Made by a program: the position numbers and the translations under genes. Under the pieces are notes generated by a model. It was not told where the DNA came from and made no database searches. It worked only from the letters and a program-made list of their open reading frames with translations. From the NCBI GenBank assembly GCA_965224325.1, contig CBDCYT010000015.1:178008-242007 (forward strand): 64,000 bases of DNA, given 5' to 3'. The DNA is from CBDCMJ01 sp965224325 (GTDB taxonomy: Bacteria > Chloroflexota > Dehalococcoidia > Lucifugimonadales > UBA3495). Each line of letters begins with the position of its first letter. The stretch's first letter is position 1. Shown here piece after piece: positions 26,195 through 35,505 of the stretch.

Positions 26195-28704
26195 TGACCT
26201 CCTCTAGAGCCGGCTCTCCCGCTAAACCCAGCTCTCCGGCATGGCAAGACAGCCTCCGCAACATCTTGCTGTTGGAGGAGTCCCGAGGCTTTGACGACCG
26301 GGCCGTAGTGGGCGGCTTGGACAAGTTTATCCAGCGTTGGTCCGAGGCGATGTCCGAGCATCTGGGAACTCCCGAGCTTACCGGCCAGTTAACCGGGAGC
26401 TCTTATGCCCGCATGTCCTCGGAGGAACGGCGGGGCTGGGCCGGTCGCTGGCGCGCGGCGTTGGCGGCCGACAAGGACCCCGCTCCGGACAGCCCTACGG
26501 AAAGTCCCCAAGCCTCGGCGATCAAGAGCCGGAAAAGCAAGCCTCCTAAGGGCCCGCAGAGCCAGCCTCCCGCCGGGTTGACTGTGGACTCCCCGGTTAG
26601 CCGTCTTCGAGGTGTGGACGCCAAGCTATCCGGCCGCCTGGCAAAGCTTAACGTTCATACGGTGCGGGACCTTCTCTACCTATTTCCCCGGCGCCACCAG
26701 GACTATACCAAGACCATCAAGGTGTCCGAGATGGTCCCCGGCCAAGAGTGCACTGTCATAGCCAACGTGTGGGAGGTCCAGGAGGTAAACGGAGGACAGC
26801 AAGGGCGGCGGAAAGACACCGAGGCGGTTATTGGAGATGAAACGGGTAATCTCAAGGTCATATGGTTCGGTCAGCGGTATTTGGCCCGTTCCTTGAAGCC
26901 CAACAGCCGGGTAGCGCTGAGCGGCAAACCGGATGTCTTCAGAGGACAGCTGGTGTTCGAGTCGCCGGAATACGAAGTCCTGGAAGAAGGCCAAGCGCCG
27001 ATTCACACCGGTCGCTTGGTACCTGTCTATCCCCTTACCGAGGGCTTGACCGGCCGCAATTTGCGGCGGATTGCCTGGCAGGCACTGCAGGAATGGTTGG
27101 GGGGGGTCGACGAGCTCCTGACCGGAGACACCTTAACCCGCAACCAATTTCCCCCTCTGCGGGACGCCATCCAGCTAGCGCACTATCCCGACGACTCGGC
27201 CTCCTGGGAAGAGGCACGCCGCCGGCTCGCTTTCGACGAACTGCTTACCCTGCAACTGGCCGTGCTTCGCCGCCGCCGCCATCAACGGCAGGACGTCCGG
27301 GGCATACCCATCGGAGACCACGCGGAAATAACTAACGGGTTTCTTTCGTCGCTGCCGTTCCAACTTACCCCCGCGCAACAAAGGTGCGTCGGGGAGATCT
27401 TGAGCGACCTCCGGCGGGGAACACCGCCAATGAACCGCTTGCTCCAGGGGGAAGTGGGCAGCGGCAAAACCGTGGTGGCTTTGGCCGGTCTTTTAACTGT
27501 GGCCGCCGAGGGATATCAGGGAGCCGTGATGGCGCCCACCGAGATTCTGGCGGAGCAACACTTCCAAACCGTCGCCAACCTGCTCGGCGGGATGGCCCGG
27601 CCGGTGGCGTCGGACTATCTGCTCTCGGTGTATTTGGAGTCCTTGGGGCGCCCGGTATCGGTGGGGTTGCTCACCGGGAGCACTCGCCAATCACGGAAGC
27701 GCGAGCTCGTCGAAATGGCCGCCGCCGGGTCTCTGGACCTGATTATCGGCACTCAGGCGCTGATCCAATCGGGAGTGTCTCTGCCCAGGTTGTCACTGGC
27801 GGTTACCGATGAGCAGCACCGTTTCGGCGTGCTGCAACGCTCCGCATTGCGCCAACGGACGAAAGAGTCCCCTCACGCCCTCATCATGTCGGCCACTCCC
27901 ATACCACGGACACTGACACTGACTCTCTACGGCGACCTGGACGTCTCAACCATAGACGAGCTCCCGCCGGGCCGCCAGGAAGTCTCCACCCGTTGGCTGC
28001 CGCCGGAGCGCCGCCGGGCCGCCTATGGATTTCTGCGCAAGCAGGTAGAGGAAGGCCGCCAGGCCTTCGTTATTTGCCCGTTGGTGGACGAATCGGAGGC
28101 GATAGAGGCCAAAGCCGCCACGGATGAATATGAACGCCTATCCCAAGATGTTTTTCCCGACCTGAGGCTGGGCCTGCTTCACGGCCGAATGGCGTCCAAA
28201 GACAAAGACCAAGTCATGCGACGGTTCCGCGATGGTCAGCTGGACATTCTAGTCTCAACCGCGGTGGTTGAAGTTGGCATCGACGTGGCCAACGCTACCG
28301 TGATGCTTATCGAGGGTGCGGACCGGTTCGGGCTGGCCCAACTGCACCAGTTTCGGGGCCGGGTGGGCCGGGGAGCCCACAGGAGCTATTGTCTTCTGCT
28401 GTCGGACACCCCCTCGGATGCGGCCAAAGAGCGGCTTTTGGCCTTAGAGCAAATTCACGACGGGTTCCAATTGGCCGAAGTGGACCTGGAGCTGCGGGGG
28501 CCGGGCGATTTCTTTGGCACCCGCCAGAGCGGCCTGCCCAATTTGCGAATGGCCCATCTTACCGATAGGCAGTTGCTGGAGTCCGCCCGTGAAGAAGCAG
28601 CCCGTATTATGGAAACGGACCCGGACCTGAAGGCGGAGGGACACGCGGCCTTGGCGGCACAGGTGGCGCGCTTCATAGACACGGTTGACGGAGAGGCCAG
28701 CTAG
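26194..28704 (+). CDS. recG: ATP-dependent DNA helicase RecG
   Basis: An 836-residue branch-migration helicase that rescues stalled forks. An unusual N-terminal extension (1-130; low-complexity, rich in Ser, Pro and Lys toward its end) precedes the wedge OB domain (about 140-300). Walker A GEVGSGKT is near 420, DEQH (family DEQHRFG) near 538, and motif VI QFRGRVGRG near 710. The TRG-like tail motif LRGPGDFFGTRQSG is intact. Longer than the ~690-residue E. coli protein. Its stop codon lies in the first of three tandem repeats of the intergenic region. Confidence 0.95.
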   Translation: MTSSRAGSPAKPSSPAWQDSLRNILLLEESRGFDDRAVVGGLDKFIQRWSEAMSEHLGTPELTGQLTGSSYARMSSEERRGWAGRWRAALAADKDPAPDSPTESPQASAIKSRKSKPPKGPQSQPPAGLTVDSPVSRLRGVDAKLSGRLAKLNVHTVRDLLYLFPRRHQDYTKTIKVSEMVPGQECTVIANVWEVQEVNGGQQGRRKDTEAVIGDETGNLKVIWFGQRYLARSLKPNSRVALSGKPDVFRGQLVFESPEYEVLEEGQAPIHTGRLVPVYPLTEGLTGRNLRRIAWQALQEWLGGVDELLTGDTLTRNQFPPLRDAIQLAHYPDDSASWEEARRRLAFDELLTLQLAVLRRRRHQRQDVRGIPIGDHAEITNGFLSSLPFQLTPAQQRCVGEILSDLRRGTPPMNRLLQGEVGSGKTVVALAGLLTVAAEGYQGAVMAPTEILAEQHFQTVANLLGGMARPVASDYLLSVYLESLGRPVSVGLLTGSTRQSRKRELVEMAAAGSLDLIIGTQALIQSGVSLPRLSLAVTDEQHRFGVLQRSALRQRTKESPHALIMSATPIPRTLTLTLYGDLDVSTIDELPPGRQEVSTRWLPPERRRAAYGFLRKQVEEGRQAFVICPLVDESEAIEAKAATDEYERLSQDVFPDLRLGLLHGRMASKDKDQVMRRFRDGQLDILVSTAVVEVGIDVANATVMLIEGADRFGLAQLHQFRGRVGRGAHRSYCLLLSDTPSDAAKERLLALEQIHDGFQLAEVDLELRGPGDFFGTRQSGLPNLRMAHLTDRQLLESAREEAARIMETDPDLKAEGHAALAAQVARFIDTVDGEAS

Positions 28705-28860
28705 TTCCCGAGCCGCACCGACACAGGTCTCCGGGGGTTTCTAATCCGGCGCCAGCTAGTTCCTGAGCCGCTCTTCCGCGGTTCTCCGGGGTTTTCTAAC
28801 CCGGCGCCAGTTTGTCCCTGAGCGGCTCTTTCATGGGTCTCAGGGGCAATCTAATCCGGC
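28696..28860. repeat. Three 55-bp tandem repeats at the recG/response-regulator convergent junction
   Basis: Units start at 28696, 28751 and 28806, each beginning gccag and ending ctaa(t/c)ccggc, with no gap between them. The first unit contains the recG stop (ctag) and the last contains the response-regulator stop (ctaatccgg read in reverse). Every unit carries both motifs, so the whole 55-bp junction was triplicated. Units differ at about a quarter of positions, so the event is not recent. Confidence 0.85.
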
Positions 28861-29519
28861 ACTTTAAAGCGGTATCCGACCAGGTAGATGGTCTCGATAA
28901 ATGAGCGGTCCGGGGCTTCAATTTTGGAGCGTAGCCGGCGGACGTGAACATCCACCGTGCGGGTGCCACCCAAGAAATCGTACTCCCAGACCTGACTGAG
29001 TAGGCTTTCGCGGGAGTAGACCCGGCCAGGGTTGGAGGCCAAAAGCACCAAAAGCTGAAACTCTTTATAGGTCAGGTCCACCTTGCGGCCCGCCACCGTC
29101 ACGTCGTAACGCTCCAGGTCGATGGTCAGGTCGCCAGACTTTAGGAGCTGGGTCCCCAAGACGCCGTTTACCCGGTATATGGCCTGCTTGACCCGGACCA
29201 ACAGCTCACTTTCGGGCACCGGGTGGACGATGAGCTCGTCGGGGTTCAATGACGGGTCGTAGTCTTCCACAGCTTCCCTGGCCACCACAGCCACCACCGG
29301 CACCTTGAGCTTCTTACACTGGTCCACTACCAGCCGGGCTTCACCTGGGTCTATGGAGGTCAGGTCCAGCAGCACCGCTTCCGGCTGCGGGGACGTCCGC
29401 TCACCAAAAGCGTCCTCAAGGTCTGCGCCCAACTCGCAGTCCATCCCGCACCGGCTGATTGCCTCGGCCATAGGATTGGTTCCTTCCCAATGTTCCGCCA
29501 GCAGGAAAACCCTATACAC
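28851..29519 (-). CDS. OmpR/PhoB-family response regulator with degenerate receiver
   Basis: 222 residues: a receiver-like domain (1-115) and a C-terminal winged-helix DNA-binding domain (125-222) with the typical YKEFQLLVLLASNPG, SRESLLSQVWEYD and TVDVHVRRLRSKI. In the receiver Asp52 (LLDLTSID) aligns with the phosphorylation site, but the acidic pair that binds Mg is replaced by Ala-Glu (LLAEH, 6-10). No histidine kinase is adjacent. It may be an orphan regulator working without phosphorylation. The 290 bp upstream (29520-29809) holds no gene. Confidence 0.85.
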   Translation of the reverse strand: MYRVFLLAEHWEGTNPMAEAISRCGMDCELGADLEDAFGERTSPQPEAVLLDLTSIDPGEARLVVDQCKKLKVPVVAVVAREAVEDYDPSLNPDELIVHPVPESELLVRVKQAIYRVNGVLGTQLLKSGDLTIDLERYDVTVAGRKVDLTYKEFQLLVLLASNPGRVYSRESLLSQVWEYDFLGGTRTVDVHVRRLRSKIEAPDRSFIETIYLVGYRFKVPD

Positions 29520-29809
29520 TGGTTGGCACCATAACTCCCGGTTGGCTTAGTTTGATTGTTAGGAAGTATATCACCGAACACCATAGGCTCCCGTGGCATG
29601 GCTTTCCGCTACTTCCCACCGGATCGCATTGTACTTTAGCTTGAAACTGGGCTAAACATCGGGTTCGGAGGAGCTATGTGCACCAAGCGTGATGAACACG
29701 AGCCGCAATTGACGCAGCCTGGACGGATAACTATGATTGAAGACACGGCTCGCGTCCACCAAGGCATCACCGTCGCGCAGTCCCCACAACAAATATTGGG
29801 AAAGCTGAG

Positions 29810-30604
29810 TTGAGTATCGCAGGTCTGACCCAAACGGCTCAAGAAATTCGGGAGTCGATACGCTCTGGTCAATGGCGCGGAGTCACCTCCGGCGTCGCTC
29901 CGGGTTATGTTCAAGCCAACCTGGCCATCCTACCACGGGATTTGGCGTTCGATTTCCTTCTGTTTTGCCAGCGCAACCCCAAGCCGTGCCCTGTGCTGGA
30001 AGTTATAGAGGCCGGGCGGACCGAGCCGGTTTTGACGGCGCCGGGTGCCGATATCCGCACCGACCTGCCTGCCTACCGGGTTTACCGGCAGGGCGAACTG
30101 GTGTCCGAAGTGGACTCACTGCAAGATTTCTGGCGGGACGACTTGGTGTCTTTCCTCCTGGGGTGCAGCTTCTCCTTCGAGACTGCGATGGTGGACGCCG
30201 GCATTCCGCTGCGACACCAAAACTTGGGACGCAACGTCGCCATGTACATTACCGGCATCTCCACCACTCCTGGCGGAGTTTTCTCCGGTCCAATGGTGGT
30301 GAGCATGCGGCCTGTCAAACGCGAGCAAATCGCTCGCGCCGTTCAGGTCACCTCCCGGTTTCCCGCCACCCACGGCGCCCCCATTCACGTCGGCGACCCG
30401 ACGGCCATCGGAATCAAAGACTTGGACCGGCCTGACTTCGGCGACCGGGTGGACGTGCTGCCGGATGAAGAACCGGTGTTTTGGGCCTGCGGCGTGACAC
30501 CCCAGGCGGTGGCGTTAAGCTGCAAGCCGCCGTTGATGTTCACCCACGCTCCGGGAAAAATGTTCATTACTGACCGGCGGGACCAGGACTACGCGGCCCT
30601 TTGA
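29810..30604 (+). CDS. DUF1445 D-glutamate cyclase N-domain / putative hydro-lyase
   Basis: 264 residues of the DUF1445 (YcsI-like putative hydro-lyase) family, which forms the N-terminal part of mammalian mitochondrial D-glutamate cyclase. Landmarks are TSGVAPGYVQANLAILP, DLVSFLLGCSFSFE (with the conserved GCSF), LRHQNLGRNVAMY and the HAPGKMFITD end. The start is TTG 29810. The gene for the other half of that enzyme (DUF4392) follows 170 bp later, so the pair probably acts on D-glutamate or a related compound. Confidence 0.85.
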   Translation: MSIAGLTQTAQEIRESIRSGQWRGVTSGVAPGYVQANLAILPRDLAFDFLLFCQRNPKPCPVLEVIEAGRTEPVLTAPGADIRTDLPAYRVYRQGELVSEVDSLQDFWRDDLVSFLLGCSFSFETAMVDAGIPLRHQNLGRNVAMYITGISTTPGGVFSGPMVVSMRPVKREQIARAVQVTSRFPATHGAPIHVGDPTAIGIKDLDRPDFGDRVDVLPDEEPVFWACGVTPQAVALSCKPPLMFTHAPGKMFITDRRDQDYAAL

Positions 30605-30605
30605 C

Positions 30606-30691
30606 TTATAAACACTCTGAATAAGTCCGCGAATTATGGCACAGCAACCCAGGAAAGTTGGCTGAGCTGATGAGTTGTTCAGAGGTCTCTT
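30606..30691. mobile_element. Short IS5-derived miniature element
   Basis: The ends aaacactctgaataag (30610 region) and gttgttcagaggtctc (about 30674-30689) match 12 and 11 of 16 bases of the terminal repeats of the IS5 element at 48977-50182. The first ~35 bases also share atatggca/attatggca with the IS interior. No coding capacity. It lies between the two D-glutamate cyclase genes. Confidence 0.5.
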
Positions 30692-30774
30692 AGCGGGAAT
30701 CCACGTGGGACGCCTGGGGCCCCTGAGTTGAGACCCTTAATCATACCCCCGCATCATTCCGGTTAAGGAGCGCC

Positions 30775-31638
30775 GTGGTCCCGACCATCGAGGACGTCAT
30801 ACTGCAACAGGACAAGCGGGGCATGGCCCAGTTGAGGCCCCATCTCCCCCACGACTTCTGTGCCCAAGCAGCCCAGTTCATCCTGGACCACTCCGGAGAC
30901 GCGATCGTTGTCACCGGGTTCTATATCCTGATGAGCGGGACGTCGGAGACCGACGGGCCGCCGGGGGCGGTGGCCATTGGCAACGCGTTGCAAGCGCTTG
31001 GACGCCGGGTCACCTACGTTACGGACTCGTTTTGTTTGCCTGCTCTGAGGGACTGTGTAAAGGACGGGACCGAAGTTGTCGAGTTTCCCATCACCGGCGT
31101 TGACGCCAGTCGGCAGTTCGCCGCCGACCTCCTGGGGCGGCTCAATCCATCGCTGCTGATTTCCATTGAGCGCAGCGGCCGGACCCGGCGTGACACCTAC
31201 TTGAACATGCGGGATGCCGACATTACCCTCTTCACCGCCCGGGTGGACTATCTGTTTGAGGCCGGTGTCCCTTCCGTGGGTATTGGCGACGGCGGCAACG
31301 AAATCGGCATGGGCAACCTGACCGAGGTGATCCCAACCGTGGGAAGCTTGCCCCGGGATCCGGCCGTGTCCAGAGTAGAGAAACTGGTTATCGCCAGCGT
31401 TTCCAATTGGGGGGGTTACGGCTTGGTGGCCGCCCTGTCCCGCCTGGTGGGCAAAAACCTGCTGCCCACCGCGGAGAGCGAGACTAGGCTAATCCGCCAT
31501 CTGGTGGACATGGGCTTGGTTGACGGCGCCACCGGCAGCGCTGCGCCCACGGTGGACGGCTTTACCACCACGGAGAACGGGGAGGTCTTGAACCAGTTGC
31601 ACCGGCTGTTGGAGGAAGATAGAGCGAACGCTCAATGA
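30775..31638 (+). CDS. Glutamate cyclase domain protein (DUF4392)
   Basis: 287 residues matching the C-terminal domain of D-glutamate cyclase. Conserved segments are VVTGFYILMSGTSETDGPPGA (residues 40-60), ISIERSGRT (near 120), SVGIGDGGNEIGMGN (near 175) and SNWGGYGLVAALS. The family turns D-glutamate into 5-oxo-D-proline. The start is GTG 30775. In mammals both domains are one polypeptide; here they are separate neighbouring genes, apparently split by a small transposon remnant. Confidence 0.85.
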   Translation: MVPTIEDVILQQDKRGMAQLRPHLPHDFCAQAAQFILDHSGDAIVVTGFYILMSGTSETDGPPGAVAIGNALQALGRRVTYVTDSFCLPALRDCVKDGTEVVEFPITGVDASRQFAADLLGRLNPSLLISIERSGRTRRDTYLNMRDADITLFTARVDYLFEAGVPSVGIGDGGNEIGMGNLTEVIPTVGSLPRDPAVSRVEKLVIASVSNWGGYGLVAALSRLVGKNLLPTAESETRLIRHLVDMGLVDGATGSAAPTVDGFTTTENGEVLNQLHRLLEEDRANAQ

Positions 31639-31763
31639 TCGGACGGGTTGCGATGCTGGGAAGGTCTCCGTCAGGTTGGGCGTAATTGACCCGGTGCGCT
31701 CCTCCCGCGGCGGCAAGGGAACGCCTTAGCCGATAGCCAATTGGAAACGGCCGCCCCCGGTCC

Positions 31764-32059
31764 TAGCCCGTCTCAGAAGTCTCCACTCACGATTTAGGGC
31801 GGACGCAACCTGACGGGTTACTATTATTAACCGCCTAAACCGGTTATTGACCGCCTAAACCTGTATCGAATGCGGCTCAATAACCCGTCATTCCCACGCT
31901 TCCGTCATTCCCGCGAAGTTTGTCCCCGACCCCGATCGGGGAGCGGGAATCCAGACTCAATACCCCGTCATTCCCGCGAAGCTTGTCCCTGACCCCGATC
32001 GGGGAGCGGGAATCCAGAAAGGTAAGATGCTCGAGGACTCAGCTTTATGAGACAAGCTC
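31764..32059. mobile_element. MITE family B, copy 2 (reverse orientation)
   Basis: About 296 bp with ends agcccgtctcagaagtct and the inverse of gagcttgtctcataaagct. It contains two full palindromic modules (cattcccgcgaag/cttgtcc...ccgatcggggagcgggaatccag) and the paired 'taaccgcctaaac' units. It fills most of the 436-bp gap between the DUF4392 gene and the uvrB stop at 32075. No gene remains in 31639-31763. Confidence 0.78.
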
Positions 32060-32074
32060 CGGTGCTAGGTGGCC

Positions 32075-34177
32075 CTATTCCCGGCCGTCGGCCGCCGCGG
32101 GGACGAGGGTGGTTTCCTCAAGGGCGAGTAAACGCCGCAGCTCGAAGATCTCGTCACGGAACTGGGCCGCCTTCTCGAACTGCAGGTTCTTCGCCGCCTC
32201 TTTCATTTGCACTTCCAGGTCTTTCACTACTTTGAACATGTCCGGCCTCGATAGCTCCCGGCGGGCTACGTTGTAGCGGGCCCGGTTTTCAGCCACCCCC
32301 TTAATGCTCTCGGTGATGTCATGGACCTCTTTCTGGATGCTCTGGGGTTGGATGCCGTGCTCGGTGTTAAAGGCGCCCTGAATGGTGCGGCGGCGGTTGG
32401 TCTCGTCGATGGCTCGTTGCATCGAATCGGTCAGCCGGTCGGCGTACATGATGACGTGGCCGTTGGCATGCCGGGCCGCCCGGCCGATGGTCTGTATCAT
32501 GGAGGTGTCGGACCGTAGGTAGCCCTCTTTGTCGGCGTCCAGGATGGCCACCAGACTCACCTCGGGCAGGTCCAAGCCCTCCCGCAGCAGGTTGATACCC
32601 ACGATGACGTCATAAACCCCCAATCGAAGATCACGAAGAATCTCTATTCGGTCCAACGTCTGGATATCCGAGTGCAGGTAGTTGTTGCGGATGCCCATCT
32701 CCGATAGGTAGTCCGCCAACTCCTCGGCCATGCGCTTGGTCAGGGTAGTGACCAAGCAGCGCTCGGCCCGCTCCACGCGCTGCTTGATTTGGGTCAGCAG
32801 ATCGTCTATCTGTCCGGTGGTGGGTTTTACCTCCACCGTGGGGTCCAGCAAACCGGTGGGCCGGATCACTTGCTCCACAATCTTGGAGCTGTGTTTCATC
32901 TCGTAGGGTCCGGGAGTGGCAGACACGTAGACCACCTGGTTTATGCGCGACTCGTACTCCTCGAAACTCAAGGGGCGGTTGTCCAGAGCGGAAGGAAGAC
33001 GGAATCCGTACTCAACCAGAGTCTTTTTTCGTGACATGTCTCCGTGGTACATGCCCCTGACCTGGGGAAGGGTCATGTGGGACTCGTCCACGAATAGCAA
33101 AAAGTCTTCTGGGAAGTAGTCCAGGAGTGTCCAGGGCGCGCTGCCGGCGGCGCGCCGGGAGAGGTGACGGGAGTAGTTCTCAACCCCGGAACAAAATCCG
33201 GTTTCCTGGAGCATCTCCAGGTCGTAGTTGGTGCGGCTTTCCAGCCGCGCGGCCTCCAACACCTTGCCGCGAGACTTCAATAGATTAAGCTGCTCTTGCA
33301 GTTCGAGTTTGATGTCTTCAACGGCCAATTCCAGCTTTTCTCTCGGGGTCACAAAGTGGTTGGCCGGAAAAACGAACATTTCTTGCTTCTCACCCAGCAA
33401 CTCCCCGGTCAAGGGGTCCAATCGGACGATGCGCTCGATCTCGTCACCGAAGAACTGTACCCGCACCGCCGCTTCCTCATACGCCGGGACCAACTCCAAG
33501 GTGTCCCCTCGCACCCGGAACTTCCCACGAGATAAGTCCATGTCATTCCGCTCGTAATGCATGTCGACCAGCTGACGCACCAACTGGCTACGGTTCCGTG
33601 TTTCGCCCACCTGCAGCCGGGCAACAAAGTGGAAGTAGTCTTCGGGGTCGCCAAGACCGTAGATACACGACACGGAAGCAACGATCAGAACGTCTCGACG
33701 GGTGAGCAGGGATGTTGTAGCCGATAGACGTAACTTGTCCAACTCCTCGTTAACGCTGGAGTCTTTTTCTATGTAGGTGTCGGACTGGGGCACGTAGGCT
33801 TCAGGCTGATAGTAGTCGTAATAGGACACGAAGTACTCGACGGCGTTGTGGGGGAAAAACTCCTTGAACTCGGAAGCTAGCTGGGCGGCTAGGGTCTTGT
33901 TGTGCGCCATCACCAGCGTGGGCCGCTGAATCTGTTGCACGATATTGGCCATAGTGAAGGTCTTGCCGCTGCCGGTCACCCCGAGCAATGTTTGCTGCTG
34001 GACATCGGCGTCTACGCCGCTGGCCAGGCGGGCCACCGCCCCGGGCTGATCGCCGGTCATGGAGAATTCGGACACTAATTCGAACGGACGGGCTTCCAAG
34101 TGAGCGCCGGCCGTCCGCGCTTCCTCCACTTCCATGCCAGCCTCTGCCCAACGCCGTCCTCGGGAAATTTCAACCAT
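32075..34177 (-). CDS. uvrB: Excinuclease ABC subunit B
   Basis: A 700-residue nucleotide-excision-repair damage verifier. Walker A GVTGSGKT is at 66-73. The beta-hairpin YYDYYQPEAY (about 117-126) clamps the DNA, and helicase motifs include DESHMTLPQ and QTIGRAARHANG. A C-terminal UVR motif (about 640-675) binds UvrC. The N-terminus is ~25 residues longer than usual. ATG 34177 has a 'gagg' site; ATG 34135 is the alternative. It stands alone here; uvrA and uvrC are not in the window. Confidence 0.95.
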   Translation of the reverse strand: MVEISRGRRWAEAGMEVEEARTAGAHLEARPFELVSEFSMTGDQPGAVARLASGVDADVQQQTLLGVTGSGKTFTMANIVQQIQRPTLVMAHNKTLAAQLASEFKEFFPHNAVEYFVSYYDYYQPEAYVPQSDTYIEKDSSVNEELDKLRLSATTSLLTRRDVLIVASVSCIYGLGDPEDYFHFVARLQVGETRNRSQLVRQLVDMHYERNDMDLSRGKFRVRGDTLELVPAYEEAAVRVQFFGDEIERIVRLDPLTGELLGEKQEMFVFPANHFVTPREKLELAVEDIKLELQEQLNLLKSRGKVLEAARLESRTNYDLEMLQETGFCSGVENYSRHLSRRAAGSAPWTLLDYFPEDFLLFVDESHMTLPQVRGMYHGDMSRKKTLVEYGFRLPSALDNRPLSFEEYESRINQVVYVSATPGPYEMKHSSKIVEQVIRPTGLLDPTVEVKPTTGQIDDLLTQIKQRVERAERCLVTTLTKRMAEELADYLSEMGIRNNYLHSDIQTLDRIEILRDLRLGVYDVIVGINLLREGLDLPEVSLVAILDADKEGYLRSDTSMIQTIGRAARHANGHVIMYADRLTDSMQRAIDETNRRRTIQGAFNTEHGIQPQSIQKEVHDITESIKGVAENRARYNVARRELSRPDMFKVVKDLEVQMKEAAKNLQFEKAAQFRDEIFELRRLLALEETTLVPAAADGRE

Positions 34178-34368
34178 TTCCGGTCCTCAATGCTCCGCTA
34201 TGGGCCGCCATTCGTTTATTTTCATAGTCGCCTATCGGATCACGCAAGACAAGTGATACGCTCGACTTCCCTATCGTGCTAGATGCCCCCCTGGAAGTGA
34301 TGCTCCACCGGCGCCAACTTGATTAAGGCTATCAACCACACTACGGTACAAGGCCATGGGCCCGCCCG

Positions 34369-34953
34369 TCAGGTCCCGGCGCCGAATTGCTGAAGCGCCA
34401 AACGGATCCGGTCTTCCAGGGTCAGTTGCCCGTCCTTTTCCACATTGCCAACGGCCTGCCGAGCTTCGCTGGGGGAGTAACCAAGCGCCGTTAATGCGGC
34501 CATGACTTCGCCGTCCAGGTCGGTTTCCACGACGATGGAAGCGTCTTCTCTGGCCTCTAAAGCCCCTTTCAGCTCCAATATGATACGGCCGGCGGTCCTG
34601 CGGCCGACACCGGGCGCGGAGGCCAGGCTTGCCACGTCATCCGCGGAAATTGCTCGGTGCACTCCCGTTTCTCCCAACGACGACAGGAGGGCCAAGGAAA
34701 TTCGAGGCCCAACGCCGGAAACTCCGTTGAGCAAGATAAAGAGGTTCAAATACCCTCTTGTGGTGAATCCGTACAGGACCGGCTGCTCTTCACGGAAACG
34801 AAGATGGGTGTGCAGGCTGATGGTGTCGCCAAGGGAGCCTAGCTGCCCGATGGACGCGGCAGGGACCGAAACTTGAAGGGTTACGCCGCCGACCTGAATG
34901 TGCACCCAGTCGGGGCCTGTTGCCTCGAGAAGCCCTCGGACGCTGACTATCAC
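34369..34953 (-). CDS. ruvA: Holliday junction branch migration protein RuvA
   Basis: A 194-residue RuvA: an N-terminal OB fold (MIVSVRGLLEATG...GVTLQVSVP), two HhH motifs (NGVSGVGPRISLALL and ASAPGVGRRTAGRIILELKG) and a C-terminal domain III (AALTALGYSPSEARQAV) that binds RuvB. GTG start at 34953, three bases after the ruvC stop, so they are co-translated. ruvB is not in the window. Confidence 0.95.
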   Translation of the reverse strand: MIVSVRGLLEATGPDWVHIQVGGVTLQVSVPAASIGQLGSLGDTISLHTHLRFREEQPVLYGFTTRGYLNLFILLNGVSGVGPRISLALLSSLGETGVHRAISADDVASLASAPGVGRRTAGRIILELKGALEAREDASIVVETDLDGEVMAALTALGYSPSEARQAVGNVEKDGQLTLEDRIRLALQQFGAGT

Positions 34954-34956
34954 CGG

Positions 34957-35478
34957 CTATCTCTCGAACCCCGGCTCGATTTCCCGGCCCAAGGCTGCCG
35001 AAGCTTGCGTTTGCACCAGATGACATAAGCACACGCAGAGAGCGTCGGATTCGTCGGAACCGGGCGCTTCGGACAGCTTCAGGGTGGCGGCCGCAGCTTG
35101 CCCCATTTGCTCTTTGGTGGCTGCGCCATAATTGGCCACGGATAGCTTTACCTGGGCCGGAGAGTAGCCGAAGACGGGGATTCCCTGGCCGGCGGCGCCG
35201 ATTAGCACCAAGGCTTGAGCTTGCCCAACCGCGATGGCGGGGCCGATGAATTGCCGTTCTCCCCTTCCCACAAAGGGCTGCTCCACGGCGATGGCATCGG
35301 GGTTGAAGATGCTGATGAGATTCAGAACGTGGGTATACAGTTGGTAGAGGCGCAGTTCCAGGGCCATGCTATTCGGGAGAGCCACGACGCCGTAGTCTTC
35401 CGCCTGTGGATGGGGGTCTGCGGCAACTATGGCGTAGCCCATGCGCCGCGTTCCGGGGTCGATCCCCAATACCCGCAT
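34957..35478 (-). CDS. ruvC: Crossover junction endodeoxyribonuclease RuvC
   Basis: A 173-residue Holliday junction resolvase with an RNase H fold. Asp7 (GIDPGTRRMGY), Glu66 (AVEQPF) and the acidic pair in SDESDAL (142/145) form the metal site. The C-terminal helix reads CVCLCHLV, Cys-rich for this family. Located between yebC and ruvA, the usual order. Confidence 0.95.
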   Translation of the reverse strand: MRVLGIDPGTRRMGYAIVAADPHPQAEDYGVVALPNSMALELRLYQLYTHVLNLISIFNPDAIAVEQPFVGRGERQFIGPAIAVGQAQALVLIGAAGQGIPVFGYSPAQVKLSVANYGAATKEQMGQAAAATLKLSEAPGSDESDALCVCLCHLVQTQASAALGREIEPGFER

Positions 35479-35505
35479 CTATATCGTCGCCCCCGCGTTA
35501 ATCCG

